Assembly: GCA_001632435.1 (NCBI GenBank)
Contig: KV424085.1
Coordinates: 1-61,992, forward strand
Source of the DNA: Calocera cornea HHB12733
Taxonomy: Eukaryota; Basidiomycota; Dacrymycetes; Dacrymycetales; Dacrymycetaceae
DNA length: 61,992 nt
Reading direction: 5' to 3'
Shown in pieces: positions 19,966 through 34,297 of the stretch (the first letter of the stretch is position 1; each line of letters opens with the position of its first letter). The position numbers and the translations under genes were made by a program. The notes under the pieces were generated by a model. The model ran no database searches. It saw nothing but the letters and a program-made list of their open reading frames with translations, and was not told the origin of the DNA.

Positions 19966-20916
19966 TATTGTCTCAGAGCAGACAGTAGCAAGCAATGATG
20001 ACCTGAGAACAGCGCATCGTAGCAAATACTCGCTGTCTTATAAGATTTTTTCCGGTCCAGTCAGGCACCATGTGCCCGCTTCTGCTGGCGACTCACACCT
20101 TCTGCACCAGGTGCAAGATTAGAGCAAACGTGCTCCAGATGCCAGATGGCCAGACGGCCAGATCAGTGCTGTGCAGACCATGCGAGCGCTGCGCGTGAGG
20201 GACAGGCACTAGGCGTTCTGGTTTATGCTGGCGGGCACCGGTGTGCCCGCGAGAGGAGCGGCAAAAGGTATGTTGCGACGCTACCCTGACGGGTCGACCG
20301 GTTTCCCGATGCGTCCGCCGGGTTCCGCCAGCACGCGTCGCGGCCGACTCGCTGCGATGACGTTGTAGCCTGCCAGATCTGTTTCCCAAGTTTGATGAGA
20401 GAGCCGAGAATACGGAGAGCGCCGAGCCGGAGGTGCAAGGGATCTCAGCGCGTTGGGCGAGATTGCAATGCGCGTCCGTTACTTTTTCGCACGCGACATC
20501 CATGACCAACACCAACGCGCGGAGTGGTCGGAGTTTATGGCACCGGAAGCAAGAAGGTAGGGGATTTAGCGCACAGCGTGCAGCAAGGCACACAGAAGCA
20601 CTTCTCTTTGCCAGGCAATCACACACGTTTCCCAAAGGGCTCGGAGCCACGAATAGAAAGAATAATCTATTTCCCTAGGTAAGTAACAACATTTTTTGTC
20701 TCCTACTTTTTGCAGTACCCTCGCTTAACGCCTGAATCGAACGGCGGACCGCAGTCCATATTCACCGAAAGGTATAGTACTGCTGAAGAATGAAAGCGCG
20801 TCGCCGCGTCCCGCGTCGTCATCGTGAAGTGAACCGCAAATGTCGTCCCAAAGGCATACGCATTACTCGCTCGTGCTCTTTTCCACTCTCCGCGTTTCTG
20901 GCGCTGGGCGCGACGC
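19966..20916. other. Intergenic between the two phosphoesterase genes
   Basis: Upstream region of phosphoesterase 1. No other gene supported. Minus-strand open frames here are Arg-rich with no recognisable feature. Confidence 0.5.
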
Positions 20917-22527
20917 TTACAGGCAGAAGGCGATGGCGGCGAGGGCACCCATGAGGAGGGTGGCGGCGCCAACACGGATGGAGGCGGCGGAGCTGGCGCT
21001 TCCGGAGCCGGAGGGGGCGGCGCCCCCGGCCGAGCCGGAGCCGGAGGGGGAAGAGCCGGCGGAGGAGGTCGTGTCCGGGGTGGAGCCGGGGAGGGTCTCA
21101 CCGAGGGCAGTCAGGTTGGCGGGCGCGGGGGCGTTGGCGGCGGTCAGGGACAGGTTGGTGCCCGGGGAGATGAAGAGAGGGCCACCGCCCGCGCCGGTCG
21201 CGTTGATGGGCGCGAGGAAGGGGACGTAGTACTGGGGGTTCTCCGGGCCGGGGATGTTACCCGTCAGGTTGGTCAGGGGAGGGTTGGGCACGTCCAAGTT
21301 GGTGTAGTTGACACCGGCCGAGGTGATCATCCAGTCGAAGACGTTGGACATGGTCTTGTTGACATCGCCACGGCCGAGGGAGCCGAGGCCCCAGTTGGCC
21401 GAGACGGAGGAGATGCACGAGTAGTGGGAGTAGAAGGTCGGATCCTCAGTGCCCCACAGCGATTGGGGAACGGCGTTGCCGAAGAAGAGGGTCCAGATGA
21501 AGTTCTGCTCGCCGTAGGTCTCGTTCTCATCGAAGGTGAGGATGATGAGCGTGCGGTTGTTGTTGAAGTTGGTGTTGTTCAGGAGGGGAAGGAGCCAGTA
21601 GGTGATGAAGTCGCCAGCAAAGTCAATCGTGGTGTCCTGCATTCAGAATTAACATCGAGTTCACACATTGCAACAATTGGCTTACGTGGGCATCGTTGAC
21701 CAGGTTAGGAGTGATGAAGCTCCACTGGGGCAGAGTGTTGTTGCCGAGGCTGGGGAAGGTGATCAGTTGAAGTGAAGACGCGGAAGCAAATATAAGCAAA
21801 TGATACGCACTCGACGGCGAAGTCGTTGAAGTTCCTGATCCTCTGAGCACGGGCAGGGACGTTGGCGATGTTGTCGTAGAGGATGAGGGGGTTGTGCTTG
21901 CGGACGTAGTAGGTGTAGGGGGGCGCCGACGAGTTGAGGTAGTTTGGCTGGGTGTAGTTGTAGTCTAAAGCAAAGCCGTCATTAGTCCACAATATTTCTC
22001 TACCACAGACAAAAAGAACTGGCCTGGGTAGCCATCGTACGGCATGTTCTCTTGGTAAGAGCCCCAGGAGATGTTCTTGGTGTCGAGGAGGTCGACAACG
22101 GTGGAGATGTTGCTGGGGATGAAGTGGAGGTTGTCATCGCCCATGCCCCAGAAGTCACCACCAACGACGGCAGCGTAGTTCGGCTCCGAAGGATGGGTCA
22201 CGGCCACGAAGTTGGTCGCGAGGATACCCTGCTTGGCGAGCTGCTGGAAGACCGAGGACGAGTTGGCGACTGCGAAGTCGGTGTTCTCGAACCAGAGCTG
22301 GATGATGCGGTCAAAGGCAACACCGGGAACGACGGGGCCGTTCTGCAGGGTGCCATTGCTCGGGCCTGCGGGCTGTCAGCGCCATGAGCTCGGTCTGGGG
22401 TGGACTGATGCGCACCAGTGTAGTTGCCCGACTGGAACTGGGGGCCAGCACCGGGAGGCGCAAAGGCCGGGGCGGTCGCGGCGAGGACAGCCGGGAGGGC
22501 AGCGACGAGGGCAAGGACGGCGGCCAT
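20917..22527 (-). CDS. Secreted phosphoesterase (acid phosphatase type) 2, 463 aa, possibly GPI-anchored
   Basis: Five exons: 22527-22416, 22365-22024, 21964-21811, 21749-21686 and 21636-20917. Exons 2 and 3 and intron 2 have exactly the same lengths as in the tandem paralogue (342, 154 and 59 nt). Intron 2 appears to use a GC-AG donor (CCAG|GCCAGT); the paralogue has GTGAGT at that position. Signal peptide 1-16; motifs LWFENTDF, THPSEPNYAAVVGGD, YYVRKHNPL and TLIILTFDENETY. The C-terminal region is Ser/Gly-rich and ends in a hydrophobic segment (TLLMGALAAIAFCL), again GPI-like. Secreted or surface phosphatase by inference. Confidence 0.88.
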
Positions 22528-23697
22528 TACAAGCTTCTGACGCGGGGAAAGGCTAAGGGATGACTAACACCCGAGTGGCCGTTGGAGGAGGGAGAAGCGG
22601 GTGAGAATTGGGGGAAAGTCGACAGAGCGCAGGCTCTTGTATGATTTCGCGGGCCAGGCACCACAGACTTCCAACTTGCCCGAAGCTCGATTCTCACCCC
22701 AACTGCCTCTAGCCCGGAATGGCGATCCCTCTCGCCGGCGGAGGGACGAGGCTGCCTGCGCCTGTGGTTCCTCGGAGCCACATGGGTGGAGCAGAGTCTC
22801 CGAGTTCTGAATTGCCAGACGCGGGCGTGCGCACGACCAGCGTGCAAATTTCGCCGTTGTCCCGGGACGTGGAGTGCCAATGTACGGAAAGCGCGCTCGC
22901 GGACACGAAGGACTGGGGCCGAACCCGCACGCATGTGCTCGAGTCGAGGATGTTCTGATCCAATCGAATCAAGGAATTGGCGCGAGGGGGAATAAAGTGC
23001 CGTCGAAGAGAAGGTGGTCACCGTTGTGAAGAAGGATGTTGGGTACGAACGTGCGCCGGGGCGGGCGGACCAGCTCGCATGTGTCGCTTTCCTCTGTGGT
23101 CAGCGTTCGCGTGCTACCGAGAGCAGCCGCTCAGGTGCCACCTGCTCCGGGGTGGTTCGCATCAATCACCCAACCCGACCCCATACCGACGTCCCCTGGA
23201 CCCTACCTCGCACGCGGTCATATGCGCGCCCTGCCACACGGCACGCCGGCACACTGGGACCCGGATAATCACCGCATGCTCATTGGTTACTCGACAATGA
23301 GGTAATCCAGTTCCCATCATTGGTCTCTACGGGAATGCTAGGCACGTGGGTGGAATACCTAGGTGCTTTCGGCCGTCCCCACTTCACGCTTGGCGCAAAA
23401 CGGGTTTGAGGAGGGTTGACGCGCGCCGGTGGCGCGGACGTCCCAGACCAAGCTGGTCTAACGAAGCAGCGGTCCTTGACTAGGGCAGGCTCAGGTGGGG
23501 TCTCTGCGTGGGTCAGGGCACGTGATGAATTAATCGCCACCGCACGAGGTCCCTGACCCACAGCGTCCGAGCGCGCCCAATGCGCTCATAGGAGAAGCGA
23601 CGCACACGACGGTGCGAACTGCTCGACCCTACTGTACCTGCCGGGCCTGCTCCTCGCCTGCCTCGCCTGCTCCTCAGCAGCACCGGGCACAAGCAGG
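22528..23697. promoter_or_regulatory. Divergent intergenic region, phosphoesterase 2 / CSF1
   Basis: This 1.17-kb region holds both promoters. An 11-bp inverted repeat, GTGGGTCAGGG (23509-23519) with CCCTGACCCAC (23551-23561), lies about 140-190 bp upstream of the CSF1 start. It could form a hairpin or be a paired binding site. No TATA box was evident. Confidence 0.45.
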
Positions 23698-26600
23698 ATG
23701 GCTGACCCCGCGTTCTTCCGCTTCCAGCGGCGGGCGATCACCCTCGGCGACCTCGACTCGTTCCCGCTCAACTGGCTGCTCCTCGTCATCGCCGTCGTCA
23801 TCGTCATCTGCGTCCTCTTCGTCCTCTTCTACTGGAACCGCCTCCTCGCACGCTTCCTTTCCCTTCTCCTCCGCCTGCGCTACTGGAAGTCAACCAACAC
23901 TTGGATAGAATGCGAGTCCGTCCAGATCTCCCTCCTCTCCGGCCGCCTCTTCCTCAAGGACCTCCGCTACTACTCCCGCAACCAGGCATTCCGCGTCCTC
24001 AAGTGCCACATCACCTGGCGCTATTGGATCTGGCGCACGAGGGACGATGTCGACGACACTCGGCACGGGGTGGGGGAGGATGCCCCGGGCGTGAGGCGTA
24101 TCCAGCTCCCGTGCCGCATATTCGTCTACATGGAAGGCGTCGAGTGGTTCCTCTACAACCGCACGCCATCATTCGACGCCATCGCTGAGCGCCTGCAACA
24201 GGCCGCTGCAGAGCAGCACGCCGCGGGCGGGGCGTCCGTCCCCGTCTCTCCGATCCACACGAACGGCGCCGGCCCAGCCGAAAAACGCAGCGTCACCCCT
24301 GCGCCCGCCCCACCTGCCCCTTCCGCACCAGCGACCTCCGTCCTCTCGCGCGCGCCGACGGTGCTCCAGGGTGCCTTTGCGCGCAGCACGTTCCTCCTCC
24401 AGTGGCTCGTCCGCGTCCTCCCGCGCGTCCTCCCTTTCCCGAGGCTCGTCCCCCCGCTCTCCCTGCGCGACCTGCTCCCGATCGACATACACATCCTCAC
24501 GGGCGCCGTAACAATGGGGAACGACGCGACCCCGTACCTGCTCATCGGGAGCTTCCGCTCCGGCCGTGGGATGTGGGGCGTGGGCCCGGCGAGGAGCGTG
24601 CTGGACGTGCATCGGCAGGTGCTCGATGCGAAGCTCTTCAACGTCAAGGTCGTGAGCAGGACGAACCCGGACTGGAGGGGCGAGCTCGTACAGGAGGGAC
24701 TGGTCTCGTATAGTGACGCATTGAAGGAACCATCCATGTGCGTATATGCGCGCGCTTCCAACAACATATATGCGGCTGACACAACGCACAGTGGGGTCGT
24801 ACCCCTCCACACACCCGCGTCGCTCCTTCCCCCAGCCTTCGCACACATCTTCGCCCCCCTACTCAAGCAAAAACGCAAGGAGCCCGCCCCGCCGGCCTCG
24901 CAAGCCACAGCCCCGATCAAGGTCTGGAAGGGGCTCGACCGGTTTCGCACCGAGGAGGAGCGCACGCGCGGGGAGATGCGGCATGAGCAGGAGTACGCCA
25001 AGGTGCCCGGCATCCTCGAGGCGCGCGAGGTCGGAGTGGGCTGGTACTCGGACGTACCTGGCCTCGTACCTGTGTCGGAGGAGAGCCTGCAGCGCGCCGG
25101 CTCCCGCCGCACGCGCGAGCCCGCACCCGCGTACGACCGCGAGAAGGACGAGATTGGGAACGGCGATATTGCCCCGGAGTGGGGCATCGATCTTGTCTTC
25201 CGCGACTCGACCGTGACATACGGCCCCTGGATGGACCGCCAGCGGAGCTTTCTCCAGTCCGTGTTCACCCCTCAAAATTGGGCAGACAACCACCCCACCG
25301 CGCGGCTCAAGCCGGGCGATACGCGCCTAGCGACGGAGATGCGCATATTCATTGAGCTCGACGGCGCCACGACCCTACGCATACCCACGCGCGAGACCTC
25401 AAAGGACTGGAAATACGACAACATCACTGCGGCCTCGGTCGCCCCAGGCGACACGGACGCGGAGCAGCGCGCGTACGGCTGGCTCAACGTTCAGTGCAAT
25501 GGGACGAGCACGGTCAGCTACACCCTTCCGGCCGTGCTCGGGCCGAACGGGTACGACACGACAGTCGAGGTGAACCTGTCCGACGTGGGGATCACGAGCA
25601 GCGTCAATTATGCGCATTTCTGGCAGAGCCACGCCGTGCGTGTCGCGCTCACCATGCCCGCCCCGCTGCGCTGGAACGCCGAGCGCACATGGGCGATCGA
25701 CGTCGAGTTCACCCGCCCGCGCATCTTCCTCCTCCGCGACCACGCGTACCTCATCCAGGACCTCATCCGCGACTGGAACGCCGTACCCACGAACGAGTTC
25801 GCCGTCTTCGTCCCGACGCGGTACGAGCTCGCGCTCCGCCTGCGCGACTACGAGCTCAACCTATACGCGAACGACTTCAACGTCGTCTCCAAGCCTCTGT
25901 CGCGCGACGACAACGTCTTCGTCACCATCTCCGGGCCATTGCTCGACGTCACCGTGCCGATCGACAGCACGCGCTGGCGCCCGCAGTGCTCCGAAATCCG
26001 CTTCTCCATCGACGTCCCCGACGCGAGCTTCCGCATGTCCTTCCCGCAGTGGAACACCCACGGGGCGTTCGCCACGGACCGCACGGCGCACTTCGGCAAC
26101 AGCCCTGTCTTCAAGATCGCCGGCAGCTATACGTCCTACACAGGGACGCACCGCGACTTTATCGATCGCCTCAGGCTCGACATCACTGCCGAGGGCACCG
26201 TCTTCAAGTGCTTCGGCTGGGTCGTCCGTCATGTCATGGTGCTGCGGGACAACTACTTTGGCCAGTTCACGAGCTTTACCACGCTCGAAGAGTATCAGCA
26301 GCGACGCGCGCGCGGAGAAGTCGGCGACCCCGTCGAGGCCAAGTACAGGCCGGGCAAGTCCAACCCGATGGATGTCGAGGTCAGCATCGACGTGCAGGAT
26401 GGGCTGGTGCTGCTCCCGCAGGAAGTGCACGACTTCACAGCCGCGGTCGCGATCAACGTTCCAGAGTTTGAGGTGTCGATCGACGTGCATGAGACGCACA
26501 TGGGTCTGCAGATCCTCGTTCCGCCGATACGACTCCTACCTGTGGCGAACCCGGAAGAGTGGCTGACCAACCGACCGCCGTTGAACAAATCCGATTGTGT

Positions 26601-29600
26601 CGTTCTTGAAGGCCTGAATATCGCGTGCAACCGCCTGTTCGGCCCGCAACCTCGAACTTCCACCTATCTCTGTCTTTGGGAGATGTCCATCGGCGCCCTG
26701 CGAGGATGTGTACCCCTTTCATTCGCCTCGTGTATGATGGCTTCCATGCAAGCCATATCGTACACGTTTTCTGACGTGGCAAATTCACCTGACCCAAGCT
26801 TGGATCCATCGACCGATACCGATGGTAAGTCAAACCATTCACTTCTATCCATCGAACTCACCTTCGTTCAAGTCACTTTCCTCAAGCTTGTCATGGCTCC
26901 AGCTGAGATAATCTTCCAATGCGGGAAGAGCGCACTGCAGCTGCGCATGGCCGAGGGACTCATGCTGGACTACACCGATCTACCGCGTACCACCCATTCC
27001 CGCACTGTCGCCCTCCTAACTTCTTTGTCGGCGCGCGCGCTCATCCCATCTGACACTCACCCCGACATCTGGTACGAGACCGCCAATCTTGCCATGTCTA
27101 TGCGCGGTGAATTCTACTTTGCGTCGGATGGCTGGAGGCAGAAAGCAGAGGCTCAGACAAAGTTTGTCATGGAGCAAGACGCGTTCACACATCGAGCGTT
27201 GTTTGTGTACGCACCGAATCAAGAGGGACGAGCCTTCAACGGTACGTGAAAACACTGCTTTCTGCATGCTTGAAACTGAGGCAGGTGTAGCTTGGCGCCA
27301 GCACGGAATGTTCTTCCTCACCTATCCACGATCTCTGGACGAAGCAGGAGGCGCTTGGACAAATGCACGTGCCTCTCACGCTTACGCCTTCGACTCTGCA
27401 GATGGATCCTCGACTGGATCAGCCGAGTTCTTGAGCATGGGAGGACGGTATGGAACAATTCATGGTGGTGGCGCATCAAGTCTGATCGTCCAACGCAGCA
27501 CTCCCGGACGGGGTCACATGGGACTTCCAACGCCGACTGCGACATACTTTGATGCCCAGGATATCTTGGAGCGCGATGAGACAACCACGGAGGAGTCTGA
27601 TGACGAAGATAGTGATTCCCGCTCGGGTGGTACCAGCGATCACACTGGCTCCCAAACTGGTCACCGTCGACGTGGGTTCCTCATTGATGACAGATTGGTA
27701 CATTGCCTAATGTTCTCACAGGTGAGAATTGGCCGCTTGGCGAGAGCGGGTTGCATTCCATCCTGAAACCATTCCGGATGAAACGCGATGCCAACAGCTA
27801 TGTCAGCTCTTTGGTGCCCGTTGAGGTATGACTTCTACCCCTGGCCGCGACTCAGGTCTGACATGGTTCGTAGCATTGGGGACGGTTCCCGCCTCTCCTC
27901 CCTCGCAATCATTGGTCGAGAGATCAGCTATTGGAATCGCTTGACGGACTCCATCATGACGCGGCCAATATCACCATGTCCATTGACTTTGAACAACCCA
28001 TCGACATCCTCGTCACCCCTCATGTTACCCAATTCATTGAGGATTTGTATTCCGCCACGAATATTGCAGTAAGATACCTCACACTTTCTCTCGCCGACTT
28101 ACTAAACTACACCTAGGTCTGCAGTTCGGATCGAGAGATGGATGTTCTCATGTTCGATCAACGCAGCCTTTCTGGTCCAACCAAAGCACCGTCATCCACG
28201 GTGCTCAGCATACATCTACACTCGATAGCACTGCGTACATTGCAGCTCGGGTCAGTACCAAACGAAAAGGAGCATCATCGCACCAAAGAGAAATCACGAC
28301 GCCACGATTACTACGGAGTCATGCACCACGTCCTTACCATTTGCGATCTCAGCATCGGCCAATCTGCCGTGCTTATCGCCTTTAACTTGGATTCCGCGCC
28401 AATCAAGAGCAGCGGTCGCCTGGGTGCACCGCGCTTATGCCTGTGGCGAAGTACGGCAAATGATTGGGCGAAGTCCGCCGCCGATCCCGCATCAATGTTG
28501 TCTCGTCTTTCGTTCCCAGTTGAATTCTCTCAGGTCCTGGAAATAGCATCGGACGGCATCGAAGTCGTTGCTGGCGCAGCCTCCGCTGGATTTACTTGCG
28601 ACCTCGGTTTTCTGGCTTGCAGTATTAGCTTCCTGGACAGTGGAGCAGAGACAGCGCTGGCGACCGCGACAGAACTTGGTGATTGTATTCGCCGAGTGAA
28701 AACGGTACGGGACCATGCTTTATTACGAACACAATCCCGAGCTCGCTTTCTTCTATGGACCGTGCTGCAGTTCGCGGAAGACCGCAACATCACCACTGAC
28801 CCACCTTTCTTGAATTTGACCACGTTCTTGGTCCAATTTGGGCGACCAGGAAAGCACCGCGCTGATAATGGATGGAGAATTCTTGCGCATATCCGCCATT
28901 GTCTGCGCCTGATGCCAGCAACGTTACGTGACCATCTAAATCGAAGCATCAATTCGGAAATCACTCTATCAGACTCCCAGACCGAAGTCGCCATGCATCG
29001 AGAGGTCCTCGACAGCCTGAAGAAATGGCGAACCTGGGAAATCGATCTCGAGAGCCCGTCTGTGCAAGCCTTGCTTCGAGCACTTTTCCCCGCAGTAGTC
29101 CAGCCCACGGTATCTTCAAGATCTGCGGGCATTTTCGATCAGCTACTGCTGCCGAATATGCTTAGGACGACTGTGCAAGAAGTCCGTGTGTCTCTAGTAG
29201 AAGCCGGGCTTCCTGAAGATACTCTTGTGCTGCTTGGTGCATTATCCGTTACGGTTATGACGGGTAGCCAAGGTTATGAGGTTGTGGAGCAGAAAGTGTC
29301 AGACAATGGTGAAGACGCATCTATGGTTATGGCTCTACCAGCTCTGCGCCTGTATTTCGACGTGAACATGGAAGGCATCGATGTACACCTGTCTCCCGAC
29401 CTCATGACGATTTTCCAAAGAATGCTTCGACTACGTCGTATGTTCCCTCGCAAAACTCCGTCATCCAATGCCAATACGAGCGTCACAACGTCACCGCTAC
29501 GCCTACCGGGGTCTGTCAAGCTCGCTATTCTCGATTTGACCACTTCCATCAAGGTTATCAATATGCATGCCGCCGCCCAGAAAATAACCTTCGATTTTAT

Positions 29601-32600
29601 TGTACGGCGTTTATTCTCTGCATCTTCAATGCGTCTGGAAGGCGAGCAAATCCAGTCCAGCGATGTGTCATTGAGCACCACAATGGCAAACGATGAGGTC
29701 GTCTTCCGAGCCCGATCTCCAGAAGGCTCCTATAGGACCTCTAGTAACCACCGGTCTATGGCTTGGATCAGTCTGGCAAAGCCGTCCCTCAGCTTGGGCT
29801 TCACTAGACCAAAGGATGACGGTGCGCCAAGTGGCCGAATGTCTTGGGCCTTCAAGCGCATTGGGCTCAGTGTGCCGCACAGCGCGATTCGTCTATACCG
29901 ATTCATCGAAGATTGGCGAGCAGAGTACATTCCGTAAGCAGTTTGACTACCGCACAAGCCATGGATCTCTGATCTGTTCTTTCGAACAATGCAGCACTTA
30001 TCACACTATGATTCGTGGCATTCTCGCCGAATTGGAAAACGACGATAGGTCTCAAAGCCCTGCGCAGGATTCCAAGGCTTGGCTAGACCTGTCCTGTCTC
30101 AAGCTGTATGGACAAGTCTCCGTTGATACGATAGCCGTCAATCTCAGGGTACTTCCATCTACCTGGTTCTCCTGGGAGTATCACGGTACCTTCCTGTTCG
30201 CAAAGACTGTGCCAGGATTGGAACCGGCCTTTGGTCTCTCCGGCGGTCTGGACTACGGAGTGCGCCTAGAATCGCAAACCATTCGGCTGGTTCAAGCAAA
30301 CGCTTCTTTCAACGATGGTCTGCCTACTTCAGCACCGATACTCACGTTGGAACTGCCGTCCTTCGACTTCAGTGGAAGCTATTCCCGCTCTATTATACAA
30401 TCCCTGGCTGTTGTGGGATATTTCTCCATCAAGCTGAATGCTCAGGTCATGGACGACATCCTGGTGATCCCGACCAAATTCAGCAAAGATGTCAACGAGA
30501 TTTTGGATGTGATTTCAGAATCAAGAAAGAAGCGCTCCAGGAAGGAGCGTTCCCCAACTTCACCAACAAGGAGAGAGATGCTCGGCAGAGAACCATTGCT
30601 GTACTCTGTGCACTTCATGATGGAAGGATTCGAAATCGGCGTGGAAGCACCCTCTTCGACCCAATTTGTTGAAGCAACCAAACTTGAAGGCCATATCACG
30701 AACCGCACACTGCGGGGGCTTCGCTGGAATGTCTCTCTCACGGGTCTCATGTTGTCGCTCGCTCACACCAATCTGACTCCGACGCCACAAGGAGGGATGA
30801 AAACTCGTTATCGCTCCGCATACATGACGATTGATCTTGAAGCTTCGAATACACCGCCAAAAGGTGCCTTTGGGAAGAACGAACCAGGAGCAGACTCTGT
30901 GGTATTCATCGTGCACAAGATCCACGCGGTCATGCAGGCAGCCGCTATTGGAGAACTCGGGGACCTTCTGGATCACTACCAAGGAGAGATGTTGGTTCGG
31001 AAGGAGCAGCGAGCGGGAGAAATCGAAACCATCAAAGCTCAGACGCAGCGCGTGTTGCAAACTTTCGAGACTCAGGATCGCATGCAAGCCGCACAGCCTA
31101 CGGCCTCTTGGTTCTTTACCCGGTTTATCTACATTTCTGTGTCGCGAATCGGAGTATCATTCCCGCTGACACTGGACGAGATCGGAGTTCCCAGTGTGGA
31201 TAACAGAGGATCGGCACCTCTCCCCGTCTCCCCGGCTTTTTTATTCAGCATTACAACATTTACGTTCCTGTCAGAACCCAACAATACAGGAACTGCTGCT
31301 TTGAAAGACATGTCCTTCCAATTTGTCTCAAGGTACGTTTCCGTGCTACCCTCCCGTCTCTTCGTCGCTCATGCGTGAATTAGATTTGACCAGAGTGATG
31401 AGTCGCATTTTGAAGCACGCGCACATGTGACACGCAACACCATCCGCTTTCCAGATATGAAGGTCGATATCCGCTCGGTCATATCGACTCGAGCAAGGCG
31501 TGTTCGGTTGCTGGCTTCGATGACTGGTTTCGACCTGGATCTAGATCCGACAATTGCGCCTTACGTGTTCTCGTTGATCGATGTTTATCAGCAAGGCAAA
31601 GAACGATTCCAACGCCTTGCTCAGCCTGCCCGCAGTCCTGAGTCGCCTCTTCTTCCAAAAGGCCAAATTCCACTGCCAAAGCCTCAGCGTGCTTCAACCA
31701 GTGGCCCAGCCCCAGCAGCAGACTTTAAGGCATCCTTCGAGTTCAAAACGGCGCGCGTCAGGTTATTCCCACCAGCAACGGAAGGCATGGGACCTGTCAC
31801 GAAAGCCAAACGCATGGCGACCGGACGCCGCACTGGGCTCGGTATAAATGGCATGCCCAGCCTCTCCTCGGAAACCCTAGAAGCAGAGACGTTCACTCTC
31901 CCCGGTCTTACGGCGTGGTGCGAATACGCTGGTCCTGTCTTACTTCTCCAGGAAAACTCCACAGAAACGCAACCGGCTCTCCTTTTACTCAGCGCCATCG
32001 TTCATCCCAGCCGAAACACGCTCAAGCCCAGTCTTCTGCCTTTCATCACGCAACTGGCTCACAACATCGAGCATCGCCTACAGCGCGGGCCAGTGCCTTC
32101 GAGCAGCCCGGCGTCGAACCTGGCTCCGCCGTTGATTCAGAGAGAAACATCTTCAATCGGCGCTGAAGCATTCAACGCCTCCGGCATTTCTTCCATGCAG
32201 ATAAACTTCAGCCTGCGTATCGATCAATCAACGCTTGAAATGACTTGCCAACCACACGTCAACGTTGCCGCTTCTGTTACTTGGGAGAGTGGTGGATTCC
32301 TCATCACTGTGTCTCCCGGCGCCAGAGAAGTCAGCTTGGTCGCGAGCATTGCGGGAATCAGCGGCGGCCTCAGGCATGGATATCTCAGTGAGAACTGTGT
32401 TCACGTGTCCGCTCAAGATCTTGCCGTCAGTCTCGCATACAAGCCTATTCGCACCGCCGTTGGCACAACTGTCAACGTCATTTCACTCGTGGTGAATACA
32501 CAGATGTCAGGCAGCGTCCGCTTCGCGCGCCTTCAAGATCTCCTGTGTTTCAAGGCTGTTTGGCTGGATAGTATTCCGGTCATCGAGGCTACACGCCGCT

Positions 32601-34297
32601 CCGAGTTGCTCACGCCGGAAGAGAAGAGCATGGCTCCAGTGACTGTAGCTCCTTCACGGCCGCTGATAACATGCCTGCTCGTCCAAGTACGCAGCATGCA
32701 GCTGGAAGCAGATCTTGGCCAGTCCATCACCAGGCTGGATCTCGGTGTCGACACCGTGACATTCCGTAGCAGGCTTGCACCAGACACTTCTGAGGTTTCT
32801 CTGGAGATTGGGACGATCGATCTGAAGGCTGATCGGACACTTTCCGGCTACGCGCACATGCAGGAGATATTGTTCGAAACGACGTTACGGCAGAAAGCGT
32901 TTGCAGCCAGTCAAAAGGACCCTCGTATGTTAGATCTGCGCATTCGGCTGGGTGAAATGGAAATCGGTCTTTCCACCGACTCGAAAAAGATTCTCCAGTA
33001 TCAGTTCGTCATTTTCTTTCTCTTAATGCGCTCATCTGACGAGATGAATAGCTCTAATCCCATTGATGTGCAAGTCTACGATGATTGGACTCTCATGATG
33101 GAGAATCGCAATGCACTACCATCTTCTCAAGAAGTACAACTGACCTTCTCCGTGAAGACGGAAACGTTAGAAGCTGTTGGCACGATTCTCACTCTACCAC
33201 GCCTGATTGCGCTCTACAATCGATTGCAGGCCTTGCTTGCAACTCAACGCGAAGGAGCCGCCAGGGAGTCGGAGGCATTCCGAGCTCTTCGTTCAGCACG
33301 AGTTGATAATCCTCTGTCAGATGTGGCGACTGCCATGCTTGCCTCAGCAAGGTCCAAGTTCAAGGAGGACGAGGACGCACGTACAGTCATCATTCTGCAA
33401 GATATGAGACTGGAGGCTGGGCGCATCCGACTGGCAGTGTTCCCTCGCAGTACCTCGGATCAGGACATGGTTCGCTTCGAAGCTAGAACTATCTCGGCTG
33501 AACTCAGCCGAAATGCATTGGACGATGGCCGGTATCATCGCAATCTCAATATGCACCTCAGTTCGTTCGCCATTGCGCGAGTTCAGCCGAAATCCCTGAC
33601 AACGGAAGAATTCGTCAATATCACTGCTGTTCGATGGTTTGCTCTATTCAAGGCTGCCTCAGAAACTACGATTTTCAACGGACCGCCGACGCGAGTGTAC
33701 ATGGAATCTTGGGAAGATCTGCGGCACATGCGTCTGGACTACGAGTACGACATGACGTATAGCTCTCTCTTCGATAAGTCGGCTGAGGGAACCGTTTTCC
33801 TTGCGCTGAACTACGCTCTTCTCAAGTGGCTCGGTAATCTCGCTCAGAGCTTCCAAGAAGAGATGGACAAGGTGCTGCTAAGAGGCAGCGGCGATGTCAC
33901 CGATCTCCCGGTTAGTCCGACGTCTCCGCTGCGCCACGAAGAACCTGCACCAGACGCACCCGTAGTCCTCGGAGTGGCTTCCCCAACCGTTCAATCTCGA
34001 CCCACGACACCCCCAGGATCGGCTGTATCGCCGACAGCCGCCGACACCACCCCTCACACTGTACCACCTCGAAAGATGACCTATCATAAGCTAACCCCGG
34101 GCAATATCGAGCTCCCTCAGCTGACCCAACTGGGCGATATCACGCCACGGTCGAATCAACTGACGCTCGTTGGCTTACGGCTGGACTCGATACCCAAGTG
34201 GGTGCATGAGGGAGCCACTCTGTCCCTTGAAATCATCATGAAAGGCCTGCTGCATCTGTACAGTCGTCAACTCCGACAAATGCGCTTCCAGAAGTAG
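23698..34297 (+). CDS. CSF1: CSF1/BLTP1-type bridge-like lipid transfer protein, about 3430 aa
   Basis: Seven exons: 23698-27241, 27291-27671, 27722-27825, 27874-28068, 28117-29933, 29995-31332 and 31384-34297; all introns are 48-61 nt and keep frame. Residues 25-46 form one N-terminal membrane segment. The start of the conserved region follows: WIECESVQISLLSGRLFLKD, YYSRNQAF and ITWRYWIWR. This matches fungal Csf1, the homologue of Tweek/BLTP1, which spans ER contact sites and carries lipids through a long hydrophobic groove of repeated beta modules. The length is somewhat above yeast Csf1. A possible extra in-frame intron (26825-26872, GTAAGT...CAAG, 48 nt) would shorten the protein by 16 residues. 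GC falls toward the 3' half. Confidence 0.9.

Noticed and set aside
24153..25268. 371-codon minus-strand frame inside CSF1
   Set aside because: Shadow of the conserved CSF1 coding sequence.
26825..26872. Extra CSF1 intron
   Set aside because: GTAAGT and CAAG ends and a length divisible by three make it possible, but the frame is open and the translated residues look coding; left in the CDS and noted there.
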